Source of the DNA: Planctomycetota bacterium
GTDB taxonomy: Bacteria; Planctomycetota; B15-G4; SIAN01
Direction of reading: 5' to 3'
DNA: 64,000 bases
Assembly (NCBI GenBank): GCA_028289345.1
Contig: JANQQL010000031.1
Coordinates: 248,001 to 312,000, forward strand
Part shown: piece by piece, positions 32,823 to 42,164 of the stretch
Position numbering within the stretch: the stretch's first letter is position 1
Layout: each line of letters starts with the position of its first letter
Position numbers and translations under genes: made by a program
Notes under the pieces: model-generated
Seen by the model: only the letters and a program-made list of their open reading frames with translations
What the model was told of the DNA's origin: nothing
Databases searched by the model: none

Positions 32823-33836
32823 GTGAGCGTGTGGCTTCGTTCCGCAGGACTGTGGACCAGCGTGCTGTTCGTGGCGCTGCTGTGGTTCTTACTGGAACTA
32901 CAAGGCGTGGGCGCGGGAGAAGCCGCCCGAGAACTTTGGAACGGCGCGTTCGGCTCGCCTCGAGCCTGGCTCGCCACTTTGCGAGCGTTCAGTCCTCTGT
33001 GCCTATGTGCATTGAGCGTGACCCTCGCGTTCCGAGCGGGACTATGGAACATCGGCGCCGAAGGGCAGCTCGTCCTCGGCGCACTGGCGGGCATCGCCAC
33101 CGGCCTGGCGACCAATCGTGTGTGGTTGGCGTTGTTGGGCGGTGCAATCGCCGGCACGCTTTGGGCGTTCATTCCGGCAATCTTGAAAACCTATCGCGGA
33201 GTCCCCGAAGTTCTGTGCACGATCATGATGAACTTCTTGGCGTTGGAACTCCTTCGCGCGCTCTTGGCGGGATCCCTGCAAGAGAGCTCCGGCCAGTTCT
33301 TGCAAAGTGACCCGCTGCCCGCAGCGGCGCGATTGCCGGAGTGGTCCCTGACTCGCAGTGGAGGAATCCACGCGGGAGTCTTGCTCACCGTCGTCCTCGC
33401 TCCCCTACTGTTCGTGTTGTTGTGGCGCACCCGCGTCGGGCTTCTGATTCGTGGAATCGCCAAGTCCCCGGCCACCTTGCGGGCTCAGGGCTTCCCGGTC
33501 GCCCGTCTGCAAGTGCTGACCCTCTCCGGAGCGGGCGCGCTGGCGGGGCTGGCCGGCGCGGTCGAAGTCACCGGCGTGTCCCATGGGCTCGACACTTCCA
33601 TCGCCCAAGGAGCCGGGTATGCGGCCATCGCCGTGGCCCTGGCGGCTCGCTTGCATCCGCTCGCGGTGGTACCGACCGCACTGCTGTTCGCCGGCTTGGC
33701 AAGCGGCACGGACTCCCTGCAATGGATCGCCGAAGCTCCCGGCCTGGATCGATTTGCCTTGGTCGTTCAAGGACTCGTGGTGCTGTTCGTTCTGGCCTAT
33801 CTGTCCTGGTCCGGCCGGAGACAACGCCATGGATGA
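32823..33836 (+). CDS. ABC importer permease 1 (nucleoside/sugar type)
   Basis: 337 residues, GTG start two bases after the ATPase stop. About nine hydrophobic segments. VTLAFRAGLWNIGAEGQLVL and YRGVPEVLCTIMMNFLALEL are the conserved parts of the BPD_transp_2 (YufP/NupB) family. ARLQVLTLSGAGALAGLAGA and GVSHGLDTSIAQGAGYAAIA follow. It overlaps the second permease by eight bases. Forms the inner membrane channel together with it. Confidence 0.92.
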   Translation: MSVWLRSAGLWTSVLFVALLWFLLELQGVGAGEAARELWNGAFGSPRAWLATLRAFSPLCLCALSVTLAFRAGLWNIGAEGQLVLGALAGIATGLATNRVWLALLGGAIAGTLWAFIPAILKTYRGVPEVLCTIMMNFLALELLRALLAGSLQESSGQFLQSDPLPAAARLPEWSLTRSGGIHAGVLLTVVLAPLLFVLLWRTRVGLLIRGIAKSPATLRAQGFPVARLQVLTLSGAGALAGLAGAVEVTGVSHGLDTSIAQGAGYAAIAVALAARLHPLAVVPTALLFAGLASGTDSLQWIAEAPGLDRFALVVQGLVVLFVLAYLSWSGRRQRHG

Positions 33837-34713
33837 GTTCACCTTGCAGATCCTGCGGTTGTCTCTGCCGCTGATGTTGGCAGCGCTCTCCGAGACCGTG
33901 GCGGAACGCAGCGGCACCGTGAACTTGGGCTTGGAAGGCATGATGTTGAGCGGCGCCTGGACCGCCTGCTTCATCGCGGCCGGGGAAAGTCCCGGCATGT
34001 TGATCGTGGCTTGGGCTGCGGCCTCGGCGGTGGGCTTGATCTTGGGCTTGCTTCTTGCGCTGTGGACCGCGTGGTGGCGTAGCGACCAGATCGTTTCGGG
34101 CTGGGCACTCCACTTTCTTTGCTTGGGGGGAACCGGACTCCTGTTCGAACGCTTCAAGTCCTCCGAAACCGTAACCACCTTTTCCGAGCTCAGTGGCGCA
34201 TGGAGTTGGGTTCCCTACGGAGCCACGGTCTTGTTCGCGGGACTGATCTTCCTTTGGATGTTTCGCACGCGCTCGGGACTTCGCCTTCAGGCTGCCGGCC
34301 ACTCTCCTCAAGGCCTCCGGGCGACCGGCGCCTCTCCGGCATGGGCAAGGACCATGGGGTTGATGGTGGCAGGTGCATTGGCGGGAATCGCCGGAGCCAC
34401 TCTGACCACGGTCCTCACCGGCCAGTTCGTGGAAGGCATGTCCGCCGGCCGCGGGTTCTTGGCCCTGAGCCTGGTGTTGCTGGCGCGTTGGCATCCGGCC
34501 GGTGCTCTGGTCGCCGGGTTATTCCTCGGCACCGCCTTCGGATTGGAACTGCACTTGTCCACGGCCGATCAGCTCGGCGATCCTTCCCCTCTTCGCGAAC
34601 TGTTGCTGCGGTCTGCCCCTTATTTGGCGACGATTCTCGCGCTGGCAGTCGCCGGCCCGAAACGATTGCGGGCACCGGCCGCGTTGGGACAACCGCTGCC
34701 ATCGACCGAATGA
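33829..34713 (+). CDS. ABC importer permease 2 (nucleoside/sugar type)
   Basis: 294 residues. LRLSLPLMLAALSETVAERS then GTVNLGLEGMMLSGAW is the conserved opening of the YufQ/NupC-like second permease, and ATGASPAWARTMGLMVAGAL with FVEGMSAGRGFLALSLVLLA the later conserved segments. Last gene of the four-gene importer. Followed by 150 bases with an interrupted inverted repeat (TGACCCAG at 34715 with CTGGGTCA at 34787) before the CCA-enzyme gene. Confidence 0.92.
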   Translation: MDEFTLQILRLSLPLMLAALSETVAERSGTVNLGLEGMMLSGAWTACFIAAGESPGMLIVAWAAASAVGLILGLLLALWTAWWRSDQIVSGWALHFLCLGGTGLLFERFKSSETVTTFSELSGAWSWVPYGATVLFAGLIFLWMFRTRSGLRLQAAGHSPQGLRATGASPAWARTMGLMVAGALAGIAGATLTTVLTGQFVEGMSAGRGFLALSLVLLARWHPAGALVAGLFLGTAFGLELHLSTADQLGDPSPLRELLLRSAPYLATILALAVAGPKRLRAPAALGQPLPSTE

Positions 34714-34864
34714 GTGACCCAGTCCCCTCGCGAGATCGAGTCAAAGTTGTTTCTGGCGACGACTTGCGGCAGTCTTCTCTGCGGACCTGGGTCATTCGCA
34801 GCCGGCCTTCACGACTGGTTCGGCTTGACGCTTTCGAGCCCGCATCAAAGGAGAGCTCTGAGGT

Positions 34865-36220
34865 TTGAATCGACCGGAACAGGCTGTTCAAGAACTCGCG
34901 GCTTGGGTGAAGAGTGAGGGCGGACGAGCGCTGCTGGTCGGCGGATGCGTCCGCGACTCGTTACTGGGACGGGAGCGCAAGGACTTCGACGTTGAGGTTT
35001 TCGGCCTGGAAGCGTCCCGTCTCGAAGCGGGTTTGCGAGCCCGGTTCGCGGTGCTGGACGTGGGGAAATCGTTCGGCGTCTTGAAGCTGAAAGGGCTCCC
35101 GATCGACGTCGCTCTCCCGCGCCGTGAAACCAAAATCGCCCGCGGCCATCGCGGGTTCGCCATCGATGCCGACCCCCAGCTCTCTCTCCAGGAAGCGGCT
35201 CTGCGCCGCGACCTGACCTTGAACGCTCTGTACGAGGACCCTCTCACCGGAGAAGTCCTCGATCCCCTCGGCGGCAAGGCAGACCTCGCTGCGAGGACGT
35301 TGCGCCACTGCTCCGATCGCTTCTCCGAAGACCCTCTTCGGCTCCTTCGGGTCATGCAGTTCGCCGCTCGTTTCGACTTCGACGTCGCGGACGAGACCCT
35401 CGCCCTGTGTCGAGCCCTGGACCTGGCGGAACTGCCTCGAGAGCGGGTCGAAGACGAGTGGCGCAAGCTCTTGCTCCAAGGAGTGGTGCCCTCCCGGGGC
35501 CTGAAGTTCTTGCGCAACTGCGGCGCGCTGCGTTTCTACCCAGAGATCCAGGCAATGGACGGCACGCCGCAGAACCCCGAGTGGCACCCCGAAGGGGACG
35601 TGTTCGTTCACACGATGCACTGCCTCGATCACTTCGCTCGTCGTCGAGTCGGGGACGACTCCGACTGGTTGGTCGGCCTGGGTGTTCTCTGCCACGACTT
35701 TGGAAAACCCGCCACGACCCAACTCGAAGGGGGCATCTGGCGGAGCAAGGGCCACTCCGAGGCCGGCGTCGAGCCGGCGCGCCTCTTCCTGGAACGACTC
35801 ACCGCCGAGCGCGATGTGATCGAAACCGTGTGCGCCCTCGTCTTGCACCACCTGCGCCCCTTCGACTTCCATCATCACCAAGTGTCCGATGCTGCCGTCC
35901 GACGCTTGGCGACCAAGGTGCCGATCGAGCTCTTGGTTCGAGTCGCGCGTCACGACCACGGCGGACGCCCTCCCCTTCCCCAGAACGAATTTCCCGCGGG
36001 CGAATGGTTGCAAGAGCAGGCAGAACGCTTGGATCTCCAGCGCAACGCTCCCAAGCCACTGGTTCTCGGCCGTCACCTGATCGCCCTTGGCGAGAAACCG
36101 GGCCCGCGCTTCGGAGAGATTCTCGAGGAATGCTTCGAAGCCCAGCTGGACGGCAAGTTCTCGGATGTCGAAGCAGGCGTGGAGTACTTACAAGGAATTC
36201 TGAAGCGCCAAAAGCCCTAA
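34865..36220 (+). CDS. cca: CCA tRNA nucleotidyltransferase / poly(A) polymerase family with HD domain
   Basis: 451 residues. ALLVGGCVRDSLLGRERKDF then DVEV gives the class II nucleotidyltransferase GG...D-x-D site; RRDLTLNALYEDPLTGEVLD and FSEDPLRLLRVMQFAARFDF are the conserved RRD and tRNA/NTP-recognition motifs. The C-terminal part has an HD phosphohydrolase: FVHTMHCLDHFARRR, GVLCHDFGKPATT. The family repairs or adds the 3' CCA of tRNA, or polyadenylates RNA. The start is TTG at 34865 with AGGAG about nine bases upstream. CCA versus poly(A) activity cannot be told by eye. Confidence 0.9.
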   Translation: MNRPEQAVQELAAWVKSEGGRALLVGGCVRDSLLGRERKDFDVEVFGLEASRLEAGLRARFAVLDVGKSFGVLKLKGLPIDVALPRRETKIARGHRGFAIDADPQLSLQEAALRRDLTLNALYEDPLTGEVLDPLGGKADLAARTLRHCSDRFSEDPLRLLRVMQFAARFDFDVADETLALCRALDLAELPRERVEDEWRKLLLQGVVPSRGLKFLRNCGALRFYPEIQAMDGTPQNPEWHPEGDVFVHTMHCLDHFARRRVGDDSDWLVGLGVLCHDFGKPATTQLEGGIWRSKGHSEAGVEPARLFLERLTAERDVIETVCALVLHHLRPFDFHHHQVSDAAVRRLATKVPIELLVRVARHDHGGRPPLPQNEFPAGEWLQEQAERLDLQRNAPKPLVLGRHLIALGEKPGPRFGEILEECFEAQLDGKFSDVEAGVEYLQGILKRQKP

Positions 36221-36320
36221 CCGGTCGTTGCCGAATGATCCGGTGGTCGCCGAGGAACACTTCATCGGCTGGCGAACCGTGATGGACGTCCGCAGCGAAG
36301 GTGCAACTCGAGTGGGCCGC

Positions 36321-37490
36321 TCAGACCGCTCCGGTTTCCTCGAAATCCGCATCGGTGAAGCGCAACCCTGGGCGGTTGCAATGCAGGAACTTCAGGTCCG
36401 GGTCGATGGCTTCCCCCATCACGATCCCCGCCAACAGCTTGCCCAGAATCGACGTGAACTTGAACCCGTGTCCGGAGAGCCCGGCCGCAAATGCCACGTT
36501 CTCGTGGTGCGGATGGCGGTCGATCACGAAGTGAGAGTCCGGGCTCATGGTGTACATGCAGACCGAGTGCTGCATGCAACGCCGCTTCACATTCGGTAAG
36601 TGGTCGGCAAGGAACGTCTCGACACGCTTCTGGTCCTGGGGATCCACGCCACGATCCAAGCCGAGAGGATCTTGCACTCGCATTCCACCGGTGTGTTCGC
36701 CCACTTTGACGCCGAACTTGTCCACCTGAGGATAGCCGTAGAAGATTCCGTCGCCGGTCTCGTAGAGAAACGCCGGCACCCCTTTGCTCGCTTGGTAGTC
36801 GTTGCCTTCGGTCTGATACCAATAGACCGGTTTGCGACGCACTTCGAAGGGAATGCAGAGATCGAGCAAGAGGTCACGGGCCCAAGGACCCGGAGTGACT
36901 ACCAACCGGCCGGCCGTGAACGTCCGAGATTCGGTTTCGACCGTGACGCTGCTAGTCCGTGCCGACCAGTTGCGCACGGCGCCACCGACCCGCAACTCCG
37001 CTCCGGCCTTGACCGCCTCGTCGGCGTAGGCTTGCACACAAGCTTCGACCTGAAGGTAACCCGCGTTCTTCTCGAACAAAGCCACGTGATCGTCGGCGCG
37101 ATGAATGCCGGGGGCTCGTTTCTTGAACTGGGCGGGAGTGAGCTCGTCCACGTCGACCTTGTGCTGTTCGACGCTGGCCCGCACGCCACTGATCAGCGGA
37201 CCGTCATTCTTCCCGACGTTGAGGATGCCGACCGGGTGGTACAGAGTTTCTTCGCGACTCTCTTCCAGCTCCCGCCATTCCTGCAGAGCTCGGTCGACCA
37301 GGGGAACGTAGCTGGGGTGCTCGTAGTAGGCACGACGCACCATGCGCATGCCTCCGTGGGAGCTGCCCCGATCATGCCCGGGAGAAAATCGATCCAATCC
37401 GAGGACTTTGACCCCGCTGCGCGCCAGGTGGTACAGCGTCGAGCTACCGACTCCGCCGACTCCCACAACGATGACATCGTATTGACTCAT
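36321..37490 (-). CDS. Monomeric sarcosine oxidase / N-methyl amino-acid oxidase family
   Basis: 389 residues. DVIVVGVGGVGSSTLYHLAR is the FAD-binding Rossmann motif and RFSPGHDRGSSHGGMRMVRR the following conserved motif. RRKPVYWYQTEG and CMYTMSPDSHFVIDRHP match the monomeric sarcosine oxidase/N-methyltryptophan oxidase group; Cys311 in that motif aligns with the cysteine that binds FAD covalently. GLSGHGFKFTSILGKLLAGI closes the domain. It removes N-methyl groups from amino acids, giving formaldehyde and peroxide, or acts on similar secondary amines. Convergent with cca, with a 100-base gap. Confidence 0.9.
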   Translation of the reverse strand: MSQYDVIVVGVGGVGSSTLYHLARSGVKVLGLDRFSPGHDRGSSHGGMRMVRRAYYEHPSYVPLVDRALQEWRELEESREETLYHPVGILNVGKNDGPLISGVRASVEQHKVDVDELTPAQFKKRAPGIHRADDHVALFEKNAGYLQVEACVQAYADEAVKAGAELRVGGAVRNWSARTSSVTVETESRTFTAGRLVVTPGPWARDLLLDLCIPFEVRRKPVYWYQTEGNDYQASKGVPAFLYETGDGIFYGYPQVDKFGVKVGEHTGGMRVQDPLGLDRGVDPQDQKRVETFLADHLPNVKRRCMQHSVCMYTMSPDSHFVIDRHPHHENVAFAAGLSGHGFKFTSILGKLLAGIVMGEAIDPDLKFLHCNRPGLRFTDADFEETGAV

Positions 37491-37609
37491 GGACAGTCGG
37501 CCTCTAAAGCACTTTCCGTGAGACGGACAGGCCCTGTTCGCAAGAACCGGGCATCTCGACGCCCGCTGCGGGACGGGTCGAGACGATCTCTCCGAGAAAC
37601 GGGCGTGCG

Positions 37610-38059
37610 GTGATCTTGGTCTCTCTTGATTATTCGGTCAGCGAGGAAGAGTTGGCCGACATCCAGTTGGCGGTCGGCGATCCTGTGGAAGTGCACCGGA
37701 TTCCCTTCCTGCTCCCTTTGCGCTGGATCGCGTCCCCGACTCCGTGGAAACCGGACGCCCTGCTTCCGCACCTGCGACGCTTGGACCTGGCTCGATTTCG
37801 GGGACAGCGAGTTCTGATGGTCGCGCCCGAAGACGCGCGCTGGTACGCCAGTTTAGCCGAGGCGATCCGGGTCGAGACGGGCCAATATCCGCTTCTGGTG
37901 CAGCCCGAGGCCCGGCGGGCGGAAGTCGGGTGCCCTGGCCCCCTGCGAATCCTCGATCTCGAGGCCTACCTGCTGGACGAGGATGCCCTCGGCACCCCGC
38001 CCTGGCTCGTCGACGGTGACGGCCTGATTCCCCCCGACGTCCTCGATTTCGACGACTGA
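37610..38059 (+). CDS. Conserved-looking hypothetical protein
   Basis: 149 residues from GTG 37610. The protein has alternating hydrophobic strands and charged helices: VEVHRIPFLLPLRWIASPTP, ARFRGQRVLMVAPEDARWYA, SLAEAIRVETGQYPLLVQ. That gives the look of a small alpha/beta (Rossmann-like) fold with no metal or nucleotide motif. No signal peptide. It is divergent from the SoxA-like gene, 119 bases away, and followed 180 bases later by a membrane protein gene. I do not recognise a family. Confidence 0.55.
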   Translation: MILVSLDYSVSEEELADIQLAVGDPVEVHRIPFLLPLRWIASPTPWKPDALLPHLRRLDLARFRGQRVLMVAPEDARWYASLAEAIRVETGQYPLLVQPEARRAEVGCPGPLRILDLEAYLLDEDALGTPPWLVDGDGLIPPDVLDFDD

Positions 38060-38239
38060 TCCGCGGCCGCCTGTCGCGCTCGGCCGGCCAAGAATCCGGA
38101 CCGTTTGACCTCTGATTGGCACCTATCATGCGAGGCCAATTTTCGGAAACGGGTGGCAAGACGGGTCGCAGAGTTCCCCCTCGTGCCGATCCGACCCAAT
38201 GTGCCGTTTTCTCAACTTCGTTCACTTGAGGGATCGTTC

Positions 38240-38713
38240 ATGAGTGAAGGCAGACGTCCCGGTGGTCTCACGGCGCTGGCAGTCTTTCATTTCATCTTCG
38301 GTGGTTTCGGCCTCCTGGGAGCCCTTGGTTCTCTGGCGCTCATGCCTTACGTCACTGCAGTGGCCGAGGAGGAGTCGGGAGAGGAAGTCCCAGAAGAAAT
38401 CCAAGGCATGCTGGATGCGATTCAAGAAATTGGCCCGGGCATGTGGATCGCCTGGCTCGTCATGTCGTTGATCTCCAGTTTGCTGCTCTTGTTCTCGGGC
38501 TTCGGTCTCCTGAAACAAAAGAGGTTCTTGGGCCGAGTGCTCAGCAACGCGTACGTTCTGCTGGCAGTCGTTTACACCGGACTGACTGCGGTCTCGATGC
38601 CGGCGGAACTCGGGGGAGGAGGAATCACCATCCCCACGATTCTCGGACTGCTCTACCCCGGAATCACCGCGCTGCTAGTCAACACGACGTTCAAAGAAGA
38701 CCTGGTGAACTGA
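38240..38713 (+). CDS. Small four-helix membrane protein, possible ABC subunit partner
   Basis: 157 residues. RPGGLTALAVFHFIFGGFGL, IAWLVMSLISSLLLLFSGFG, VLSNAYVLLAVVYTGLTAV and TIPTILGLLYPGITALLVN are four membrane segments; an acidic loop (AEEESGEEVPEEIQGMLDAI) lies between the first two. The ATG at 38240 follows GAGGGAT. The ABC-2 permease gene starts seven bases after its stop, so it is probably in one operon with that exporter, perhaps as an accessory subunit. No known domain. Confidence 0.7.
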   Translation: MSEGRRPGGLTALAVFHFIFGGFGLLGALGSLALMPYVTAVAEEESGEEVPEEIQGMLDAIQEIGPGMWIAWLVMSLISSLLLLFSGFGLLKQKRFLGRVLSNAYVLLAVVYTGLTAVSMPAELGGGGITIPTILGLLYPGITALLVNTTFKEDLVN

Positions 38714-38720
38714 GCTGCCG

Positions 38721-39668
38721 ATGAGCCTCGCTGACCTCAACCCCCGCCATTTGCGATTGATTGGACGCTACTCGATCCGCCATGCGGTGCGTGGCGGAGC
38801 GGGTCTCGTGTTCTTGTTGCTCGCCAGCTTCTTCGGGCTGATGGTCGCACACGTGCTCATCACACCGTTGGAGGCCGGCTTCGAAGGCGCGCGAAAGTAT
38901 GACAGCGAGGCAAGCGACGATCAGATCGCCCAAGAGTTTCTGACTCAGTTCGACTCCCAAATCGAGGGATTGTTCGAGTGGTTCCTCGATGTCGAGGACG
39001 CAAAGACTTCCGAGGAGCGCCAAGCACTGGAGGAGCAAGCTTCCTCCTGGAAAGAACATCTGATCGAGAACAAACCGGCGCTGTTGTCGGCCGTGTTCTT
39101 CGTGCTTCTGTTCGGCATGCCCTTCGTCCTGCCGTTCGGAGCGTTCAACCAGACCGCTGGGGACATCGGCAGTCGGGGCCTTCGGTATCACCTGCTGCGC
39201 ACCGAGCGCTCGAACATTTTCTTGGGGCGGTTCCTTGGCACCGCCCTGTTCGCGATCGCCGTCCAGGGAGTCACGATTCTCACGGTGGTGCTCTATGTCG
39301 CCCTGAAACTGGACTTGTACGCTCCCGCAGACGTGGTTGCTTGGGGCGCTTACGGGTTCGTGGCGCTCTCGATCCTGGCCCTTCCCTATGTGGCACTCTG
39401 CTCGTGGATCTCGGCACGCAATCGATCGTCCATGGCTTCGCTGGTCCTTTGCAAGCTGGTCATTGGTGGAGTGTTGCTGGCGTCATGGGTGGCAAAGCAG
39501 CAGTGGGAACCCGCGGCAGCGATCAAGTGGCTGCTTCCTTGGGCAGTGCAAAATCGGCTGCTGTCCCCCGAATGGTCGGAGGTAGGGATCGCGGTGGCTG
39601 CCTGCTTCGGCTACACCGCTCTTTATTTGTTCTTGGGACACCGCCACTTCCTTCGGCGTGATCTGTAG
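38721..39668 (+). CDS. ABC-2 type transporter permease
   Basis: 315 residues with about six membrane segments. The second segment is separated from the first by roughly 90 residues with coiled-coil character (QFDSQIEGLFEWFLDVEDAK). GSRGLRYHLLRTERSNIFLG and RFLGTALFAIAVQGVTILTV are typical of ABC-2 exporters of the CcmB/NosY kind. The ATPase gene follows at 39693. Substrate unknown; these small transporters export antibiotics, lipids or proteins or regulate the envelope. Confidence 0.8.
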   Translation: MSLADLNPRHLRLIGRYSIRHAVRGGAGLVFLLLASFFGLMVAHVLITPLEAGFEGARKYDSEASDDQIAQEFLTQFDSQIEGLFEWFLDVEDAKTSEERQALEEQASSWKEHLIENKPALLSAVFFVLLFGMPFVLPFGAFNQTAGDIGSRGLRYHLLRTERSNIFLGRFLGTALFAIAVQGVTILTVVLYVALKLDLYAPADVVAWGAYGFVALSILALPYVALCSWISARNRSSMASLVLCKLVIGGVLLASWVAKQQWEPAAAIKWLLPWAVQNRLLSPEWSEVGIAVAACFGYTALYLFLGHRHFLRRDL

Positions 39669-39692
39669 TCCTTGTCCGCGCAGGAGCGTTTG

Positions 39693-40661
39693 ATGAACGA
39701 CATCGCCATCGAGGTCGATCAAGTCTCCAAGAGCTTTGGCAAGATCAAGGCTCTGGATGCCGTGTCCTTCCAGGTCCCCTCCCGCTCGGTGTTCGGTCTC
39801 CTCGGTCCCAACGGCGCCGGCAAGACGACCCTCTTCTCCGTGGCCGCCAACTTTTTGAAAGCGGACCAAGGCAGCATTCGCATCCTTGGCATCGACATTC
39901 AGCGTATCTCGGAACTGCAAGGAAGGCTGACCATCCTTCCCCAGGATGCGCAGTTTCAAAAGAACGTGCCGATCCTCGATCAACTCGCGTTCTTCCGACT
40001 GCTGGACGGGCGCCCTCTGGCCGAAGCTCGCCAGGAAGTCCAGCAGACCTTGGATCTGGTGGGCATCGGGGGATACGCAAAGCGCGGCGTGCATGCGCTG
40101 TCCCACGGGATGCAGAAGCGCCTCGGCATTGCCCAAGCGTTCCTGGGTCAACCGGAAGTGATTCTGCTCGATGAGCCGACCGCAGGACTCGACCCGGCCA
40201 ACGCCAAGCAGATTCGCGACCTGGTCTCCGAACTGAGTCAGCGCGCCACCGTCGTGGTCAGCTCCCACAACCTGGCGGAGATCGAGGAACTGTGTGACCA
40301 CGTGGCCATCCTCGACCACGGCAAGGTGGTGACGTTTGGCCCCGTCGAAGAGCTGACTCGCGGAGAACAAGAGCTCGAGATCGCCTTCGCCCAATCATTG
40401 ACTGGCGACGATCAAGGCACCCTGCTTCAACTGCCGGTGGTGCAGGAGATCCGCGAAAGCGGCCCCCAGTCCTACACGCTGCAACTCACCCTTGGCGACG
40501 GAAGTCGCGACCAAGCAGTGTCCCAAGTCCTTCGCGCGCTGTTGGACCGAGACCTGGTTCCGCGACGGATGGACGAGGGGAAGTCGCTGGAGAACCACTT
40601 CCTGCGCGTCACCAACCGCGAGTCGGGAGCCAACGGACCACCCCCTCCGCCGTCTGCTTGA
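39693..40661 (+). CDS. ABC transporter ATPase
   Basis: 322 residues. Walker A VFGLLGPNGAGKTTLFS, signature HALSHGMQKRLGIAQAFLG (SHGMQ in place of SGGMQ) and Walker B VILLDEPTAGLDPANAKQ. The C-terminal 90 residues are an extension of the type seen in ABC-2 exporters. The ATG at 39693 has AGGAG seven bases upstream; a TTG at 39672 also opens the frame. It pairs with the permease directly upstream. Confidence 0.9.
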   Translation: MNDIAIEVDQVSKSFGKIKALDAVSFQVPSRSVFGLLGPNGAGKTTLFSVAANFLKADQGSIRILGIDIQRISELQGRLTILPQDAQFQKNVPILDQLAFFRLLDGRPLAEARQEVQQTLDLVGIGGYAKRGVHALSHGMQKRLGIAQAFLGQPEVILLDEPTAGLDPANAKQIRDLVSELSQRATVVVSSHNLAEIEELCDHVAILDHGKVVTFGPVEELTRGEQELEIAFAQSLTGDDQGTLLQLPVVQEIRESGPQSYTLQLTLGDGSRDQAVSQVLRALLDRDLVPRRMDEGKSLENHFLRVTNRESGANGPPPPPSA

Positions 40662-40727
40662 TCCCACCGGCCGAACGAGTTCCCGCGACCTGATCCGGTC
40701 GCCTCTTCGAAGCGTGGGCCGAGACAG

Positions 40728-40746
40728 TCCTCGATTCGCTCGAGGA
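40728..40746. terminator. Hairpin between convergent genes
   Basis: A seven-pair stem TCCTCGA/TCGAGGA with a TTCGC loop lies in the 140 bases between the convergent ABC ATPase and AAA genes. The flanking bases are only mildly T-rich (TCCTTGTT on the plus side), so termination activity is likely weak. Confidence 0.35.
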
Positions 40747-40801
40747 TCCTTGTTCGCCCTTTCGAGAGAGTCCCTTCCCCCCGTCGAAACGGGAGGCTCG
40801 A

Positions 40802-41998
40802 TCAGCTCGCCACCGGCTCCGGAGTGTCGGCAGGTTCGGGAAGCGATTCCACCATGGAGTCCGTCTCCGCCAGTTCGTCCCCGCCGTCCGCGAGGATCGT
40901 CGGCTCCACCGGCTGTTCCGAGTCGACGGAGGACGCAGGCTGGTTGCCGGCCGCCGCCACCAAAGACTTTTGGGAGCGACGGAAGACCAGCTTTTCGGCT
41001 TCCTTGGGCGCGTCGATCTGAACGCGGTTGCCTTCCTCCAGTTGCCCCGAGCTGATCAAGCTGGCCATGGGAAACAGAACTTCGGTTTCCAGCAGGTTGC
41101 GCAGCGGTCGCGCCCCGTAACGGGGATTGGTTCCGTTGGCGAGGAGATAGCGACGTGCCGAGGCGGTGTAGCGGATCTCCAAATCCATGCGCGCCTGCAC
41201 CCGGCGTCGAATGTACGCCAGCTCGAGGTCGAGAATCTTGCGATACTCCTCATCGGCCAGGCTGTTGAACACGATGCGGCGGTCGATTCGATTCAAGAAC
41301 TCCGGCGAAAAGACCCGCCGGGTCGCTTCCATGACCGAGTCCGACACGTCCTGGAAGCTGACGTCATCGGGGCCTTGGTTGCCCTGGAAGCCCAACGGAT
41401 CGTCGTACAGGCGGTCGAACTGATCGGCGCCGACGTTGCTGGTGAGGAAGATCACGCAGCGCGTCATGTCCACGGTCTCGTTGGTGCCGAGGGTCAGCGT
41501 CCCCTTGTCCAGGATTCCGAGCAGCAACATCCACAGGGCGTCGTTCGCCTTTTCGATCTCGTCGAACAGCAGCAGCGTCAATGGATAGTTGCGCGACTGA
41601 TGACGATCGATGTTCTCTTGAGACAAGAACGGCGGCGTGTCGCGGTGGCCCAGGTAACCCGGAGGCGAACCCACCAGTCGCGCGATCTCGTGACTGTGAC
41701 TGAACTCCGCACAGTCCACCTTGAGCATCGCGCGAGCATCTTGGAACATGACTTCCGCGAGCGCTTCCACCAATCGGGTCTTTCCCGTTCCGGTCGGACC
41801 GAGGAACAGAAAGCTGCCGATCGGTCGGCGAGTGTCGTTCAAACCAGACAGCCAAATCTGGTGGAACTTGGTCACTGCTTCGATCGCACCAGTTTGTCCA
41901 ATGACCCGTGCGTCGAGGCCTGCCTTGAGTTTCTTGGCATCGCTGCTGAGTTTCGAAGGATCGAGTTCTCGCCAGCGGGTTCGCGGTTTCTTGCCCAT
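40802..41998 (-). CDS. AAA-2 ATPase resembling ClpB second domain
   Basis: About 398 residues. DARVIGQTGAIEAVTKFHQI, Walker A LFLGPTGTGKTRLVEAL, pore loop GSPPGYLGHRDTPPF, Walker B LTLLLFDEIEKANDAL, sensor 1 VIFLTSNVGADQF, arginine-finger part FSPEFLNRIDRRIVFNSL and sensor 2 NPRYGARPLRNLLE all match domain 2 of Clp/Hsp100 proteins. Only one AAA domain is present, with a C-terminal acidic tail of about 50 residues replacing other domains. No ClpP-binding loop can be seen. The ATG at 41998 is used; one at 42010 lies directly on the AAGGAG. Function: possibly a specialised unfoldase. Confidence 0.85.
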   Translation of the reverse strand: MGKKPRTRWRELDPSKLSSDAKKLKAGLDARVIGQTGAIEAVTKFHQIWLSGLNDTRRPIGSFLFLGPTGTGKTRLVEALAEVMFQDARAMLKVDCAEFSHSHEIARLVGSPPGYLGHRDTPPFLSQENIDRHQSRNYPLTLLLFDEIEKANDALWMLLLGILDKGTLTLGTNETVDMTRCVIFLTSNVGADQFDRLYDDPLGFQGNQGPDDVSFQDVSDSVMEATRRVFSPEFLNRIDRRIVFNSLADEEYRKILDLELAYIRRRVQARMDLEIRYTASARRYLLANGTNPRYGARPLRNLLETEVLFPMASLISSGQLEEGNRVQIDAPKEAEKLVFRRSQKSLVAAAGNQPASSVDSEQPVEPTILADGGDELAETDSMVESLPEPADTPEPVAS

Positions 41999-42164
41999 CG
42001 ACAGCGTCATCTCCTTGAGGGTCTGGAGAAATGCTTCAGCCCCCCCTACATCGGACTTTGGTCCGCCGCGGCAAAAGAGACCTTCCCCACCGTTTTTTCC
42101 GTGGCCCGCGAAGCCGCGCTGACGAGAACGGTGTGCGGCGTCGGCTGCCGATTAGAATCTCGAA